This document shows positions 60,860-64,000 of a stretch of 64,000 nucleotides of DNA, piece by piece. The DNA comes from Vitellaria paradoxa (taxonomy: Eukaryota; Streptophyta; Magnoliopsida; Ericales; Sapotaceae). Each line of letters begins with the position of its first letter. Positions within the stretch are counted from its first letter, which is position 1. The translations under genes and the position numbers were made by a program. The notes below the pieces were generated by a model. It was not told where the DNA came from and searched no databases. It worked only from the letters and a program-made list of their open reading frames with translations. The stretch lies in NCBI GenBank assembly GCA_019916065.1, contig CM034236.1, forward strand, positions 9,967,334 through 10,031,333. Direction: 5' to 3'.

Positions 60860-62752
60860 CAAGGCAAGAAAAGATAGCGCCTTACAAAAATGACATTGCA
60901 TTGTGTAGCATTTTTGACGAGTGAACAGCTAAGCAGAACCTTATGAAAGATTGCAGCTTGAAGTTTGTAAGCTCGGCATACCATCTTTAAGTCTGCATGC
61001 AGAGCTTGACTGGCATATATGCATGAAAATCACAAAACAAATTGAAATAGATCATTCTGCGGATGCGAATGGCCGTAAAGTATCATCCACTCAAAAATCA
61101 TCAAAGAGAGAACGTCAGATGCAAAATACTAAACAGAAACAAATGTCCAAATTTGAAACATACAGTGAAAAGTGTCAATATTCATTGCCATGGATTTCTG
61201 AGAAAGAATCGGTTCAGAACTTAATTGAATACCATTTAACAAATTGAAATGGCATCCAGTCGCAGTCATGCTTACACAAGAAGTGAACATATTTGACAAC
61301 TTAGTCATATGATGAAGATGACAAAACAATCAAAATATTAAAGCAATGGTACATAGATAATCTGGTAACAATGATTAAATGATTATTTGCAACAGAAATA
61401 AAAACATGAAAGACAACACATGCTTGTAGTATATAACTTTTTAAACATCATCCATGCTCTTAAGTGGCCTTATGCAAGATGATAGAGGCAGTAGCACAAA
61501 TATTTTGCAAGAGAAAGAGATTACAAAAAATCAAGTACATAATTTTAACCAGCAAAACTAACATACATAATTTTGCACTTCAATAGTATTAGATAGCCAG
61601 GTTTGGCAATTAGTGGATAAAGAAGAATATAAATAAATCTCTTGCACCCATCGTCAGCTGCAACACCTTTTGCACATGCAGGTAAAGGAAAACAAACAGA
61701 CCAAAAAGAATAGGCTGCATAGACGCATGGAACAGAATGGACACAACAAATACATAAAAGATTCGAACCCCAAAGCTCCTAGAATAAAAATTTTGGCGAT
61801 AGGCAAACCAGTTACCCAAAAGCTTGAGCATTAGATTGGGGAATCCTGGAATAGATTGGATAAAATACAACCAGCTCCCACAAGTTTCATTATGAAGGAC
61901 ATGTGATTTACCAATACTTGTAGTGGCCTAGTGCACAGATGCGAGAAAACAGTTTTGAATTACATGGCATGCGCAAAATACTCTATATAGGAACAAGTTA
62001 GCACTAACGGGTCCAATACTAGAATTTATGAATTAAAATTTTGAACTAAAAAAAAAAAAAACAAGAAAATAAATGGAAATATAACTTAACCCACTTAGAC
62101 CTCCTAAATTTATTCCATAATGCACTTTATTATAGCCCTCCAGAACTGAACACTCGGAACAACATCAGTAAGTAATCGATGTGCACAAATCTTCACATAG
62201 TTAGCACAGCAAATCAAGTATATTTATCCCACTTGCTTCATGGGAAAACAGCAGAGTCACTCACCCTACTTCTAAAGACACAGGTGGTAATTTTCCTCTT
62301 CTTCCATAGAAAAAAGATAAAGATCCGATAAAATGTGAGTTCAACGAGTTGAGTTCAAGGAAAGCTCTCTGATGGAAATTGGGATCACGCGGAGACAGAA
62401 AACTATCACTCACCAGTTGGTAGTTAATTTGTCACATGCCTTCTGGTTAGAAAAAGAAAAAAAAAAAAAAAGGTGGTCCATGCGCACATCAATATACTAT
62501 ATATTTTTCAAAGGAGCCGAAGGAAGCAATGTTTGTCCAAGAAAGACCAATTTTTACACAGCCCACAAATCTTCTACCCCATTTAATGTTCAGAAAAAGT
62601 ACAAAAAAATGATCAAGAGGGTTGAAGGGTGTAAATTATAAAAATAACCAAGGCTTATGATTGCCATAACATCAAGTTAAAGAACCATACAACAATATGT
62701 TGACACTACTCAACAAACTTATGATTGTCAATGCCATCAATGAAACAAGGCT
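60860..62752. other. 3' flank of mTERF copy 3
   Basis: Colinear with 1-1893. No gene recognised. A 14-base A run lies near 62047-62060. Confidence 0.5.
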
Positions 62753-63949
62753 TCACACTTCTAATTTCTCTGAAGAATCCAAGAGATGACCCTTGTAAGC
62801 CATCAACAATTCCTCAGCGTCATCTCTAAACCTTGATATAAACTTCTCCAGAAACTCCTCCTCCGACAAAGTCAATACTTGAGCGAAACTTGGTTCCTTC
62901 TCCAACAGCTTCTTGAACTTCAAAACCTGTAAAACTCTGTACCGAGGGACTACCCTCTCCTCCATGCTGTACATCAAACACGCCGGCCGATGAACCAAAA
63001 CTGACCTCTCAAACCTAACATCATTCAAGAAGAACGCAATCCCAAACTTCAACTTCTCTCCGGATGTCCTAAGTAAAGCCGGAGCCCTCCTAATCATTTG
63101 CAAGCATTCACCCTCCGAGAATCCAAAACTCCTAAATAATTCCAACTTCCTACCAAAACTCTCGGCACTCATGGAACTAACTGTGTGGAAGGCAGGGACA
63201 AACATTCTTGAATCAACTGAAAAACCCAACTTTAAAACTTGCGAAAGAAGGTCTCGAAGGGTGGACTCTTTCATAAGAAAGAGGCTAGGTTGCGCCTTCA
63301 ACAGCATTGAAAGCTGAGACCCCACAATTTTACAGCTCCGAAAGAAGGCAACATTGCAGAGCAGCCTTTGATTGGGGTCCTTGTGCGCGGCCCAATTACT
63401 TCTCCGCAAAACCCGAAACAAATCTCGATTGTTTTGATCATTTACGAGAATTTCCTTGATTGAGTTAACACATGGAATCAATTTCTTGTCCAAACTACAA
63501 GTCAAAAGCCGAGTGTTCTTCGAAATCAACTCGCCGAGATCGGGACCGGCAAGTCCCAGTTCTTGGAAAAAATCGAGCTTTGGTTTAAGAGTCCTGTCTA
63601 TGTCCGAGAAGAGGATCTGGGGTGAGGCCCTGACGGCGGACCGAATGTGGGTATTGGAGAAGCCGTGTTGTTGGAGAAACTGAACTACAGATTGAGGCTT
63701 GTCGAGGGTTTTGATCCATGAAAAGCGGTTGGAGACTGAGAGGGCTTGTTTTTCGGAGAATGAGAAGGTTTTGATTACGTAATTGAAGAGGATAGGGCTT
63801 GAGATTGGAGGAGTTGAGGTGTGAGAGAGAGAAAAAGGTACAGAAGAGGAAGAGAAGAAACAACAGAGCAAGGGTCTGATGATGGGGTTAGAGTTGAGAC
63901 CATAGAAACGGAGAGGCGAGACGAGAAGGAGTGAATTGAGAATGGGCAT
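62753..63949 (-). CDS. mTERF-family protein, organelle-targeted (copy 3)
   Basis: Intact intronless ORF of 398 residues from an ATG aligned with copies 1 and 2 (MPILNSLLLVSPLRF). Same architecture: a Ser-rich, acid-poor N-terminus likely to be a transit peptide, then mTERF repeats from about residue 86 to 350. Substitutions include LQQHGFSNTHI in the first repeat, RRSNWAAHKDPNQ and LLKAQPSLF. It shares SFSEKQAL, KEILVND and LKAQP with copy 2, so 2 and 3 are closer to each other than to copy 1. Only 51 bases of its promoter are in the window. Confidence 0.93.
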   Translation of the reverse strand: MPILNSLLLVSPLRFYGLNSNPIIRPLLCCFFSSSSVPFSLSHTSTPPISSPILFNYVIKTFSFSEKQALSVSNRFSWIKTLDKPQSVVQFLQQHGFSNTHIRSAVRASPQILFSDIDRTLKPKLDFFQELGLAGPDLGELISKNTRLLTCSLDKKLIPCVNSIKEILVNDQNNRDLFRVLRRSNWAAHKDPNQRLLCNVAFFRSCKIVGSQLSMLLKAQPSLFLMKESTLRDLLSQVLKLGFSVDSRMFVPAFHTVSSMSAESFGRKLELFRSFGFSEGECLQMIRRAPALLRTSGEKLKFGIAFFLNDVRFERSVLVHRPACLMYSMEERVVPRYRVLQVLKFKKLLEKEPSFAQVLTLSEEEFLEKFISRFRDDAEELLMAYKGHLLDSSEKLEV

Positions 63950-64000
63950 TACATTAATGTACGCAGTGTCTGCCAGAGTTTTCCACAGAAAACAAAAAAA

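Larger units (their letters stand above)
60860..64000. repeat. Tandem segmental duplication, unit 4 (truncated by window end)
   Basis: The fourth occurrence of the anchor, covering the mTERF 3' flank, mTERF copy 3 and 51 bases of its 5' flank. In the 3' flank it matches unit 2 at several positions where unit 3 differs. Confidence 0.9.

Overview
This is nuclear DNA from a flowering plant, most likely a eudicot. It is AT-rich, with intron-containing genes, an organelle-targeted mTERF family, a TSO1/CPP-type gene fragment, and plant-type LINE, SINE, Helitron, hAT, CACTA, foldback and Mutator-like elements. I cannot name the species.

The window is dominated by a tandem segmental duplication. One anchor sequence recurs at positions 1, 20154, 35967 and 60860, giving three units (1-20153, 20154-35966, 35967-60859) and the start of a fourth. 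The ancestral unit reads: a conserved 3' flank; an mTERF gene on the minus strand; an AT-rich spacer; a foldback MITE; more spacer; a TSO1-like 5' gene fragment on the plus strand; a SINE-like repeat; and a Helitron on the minus strand. Units differ mainly by insertions and one deletion, so the copies supply each other's empty sites, and target-site duplications can be read directly.

Unit 1 has mTERF copy 1 (1894-3090) and private insertions: a 2.1-kb CACTA derivative, a 1.6-kb solo LTR and three MITEs. Unit 2 has lost its mTERF gene in a deletion at 21708/21709. It carries a decayed LINE, a tRNA-derived SINE shared with unit 3, and a private hAT MITE. Unit 3 has mTERF copy 2 (37845-39041), a private MITE, and the same LINE and SINE. 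It also holds an apparently intact 4.9-kb Mutator-like element (41808-46698) with a spliced transposase of about 723 residues. Unit 4 contributes mTERF copy 3 (62753-63949).

The three mTERF ORFs are intact and are the only convincing host protein genes. The TSO1-like loci keep only three 5' exons, lack the cysteine-rich CRC domain, and are decaying independently.

The most unusual signal is inside the Mutator-like element. An 8-mer (ACAGTACC / GGTACTGT) occurs about 50 times in its 4.9 kb: in a tandem array 3' of the transposase gene, in a second, unrelated array filling the intron, and in the coding exon, where two copies form a 20-bp perfect palindrome. The surrounding sequences differ, so the 8-mer itself seems to be what is amplified or selected.
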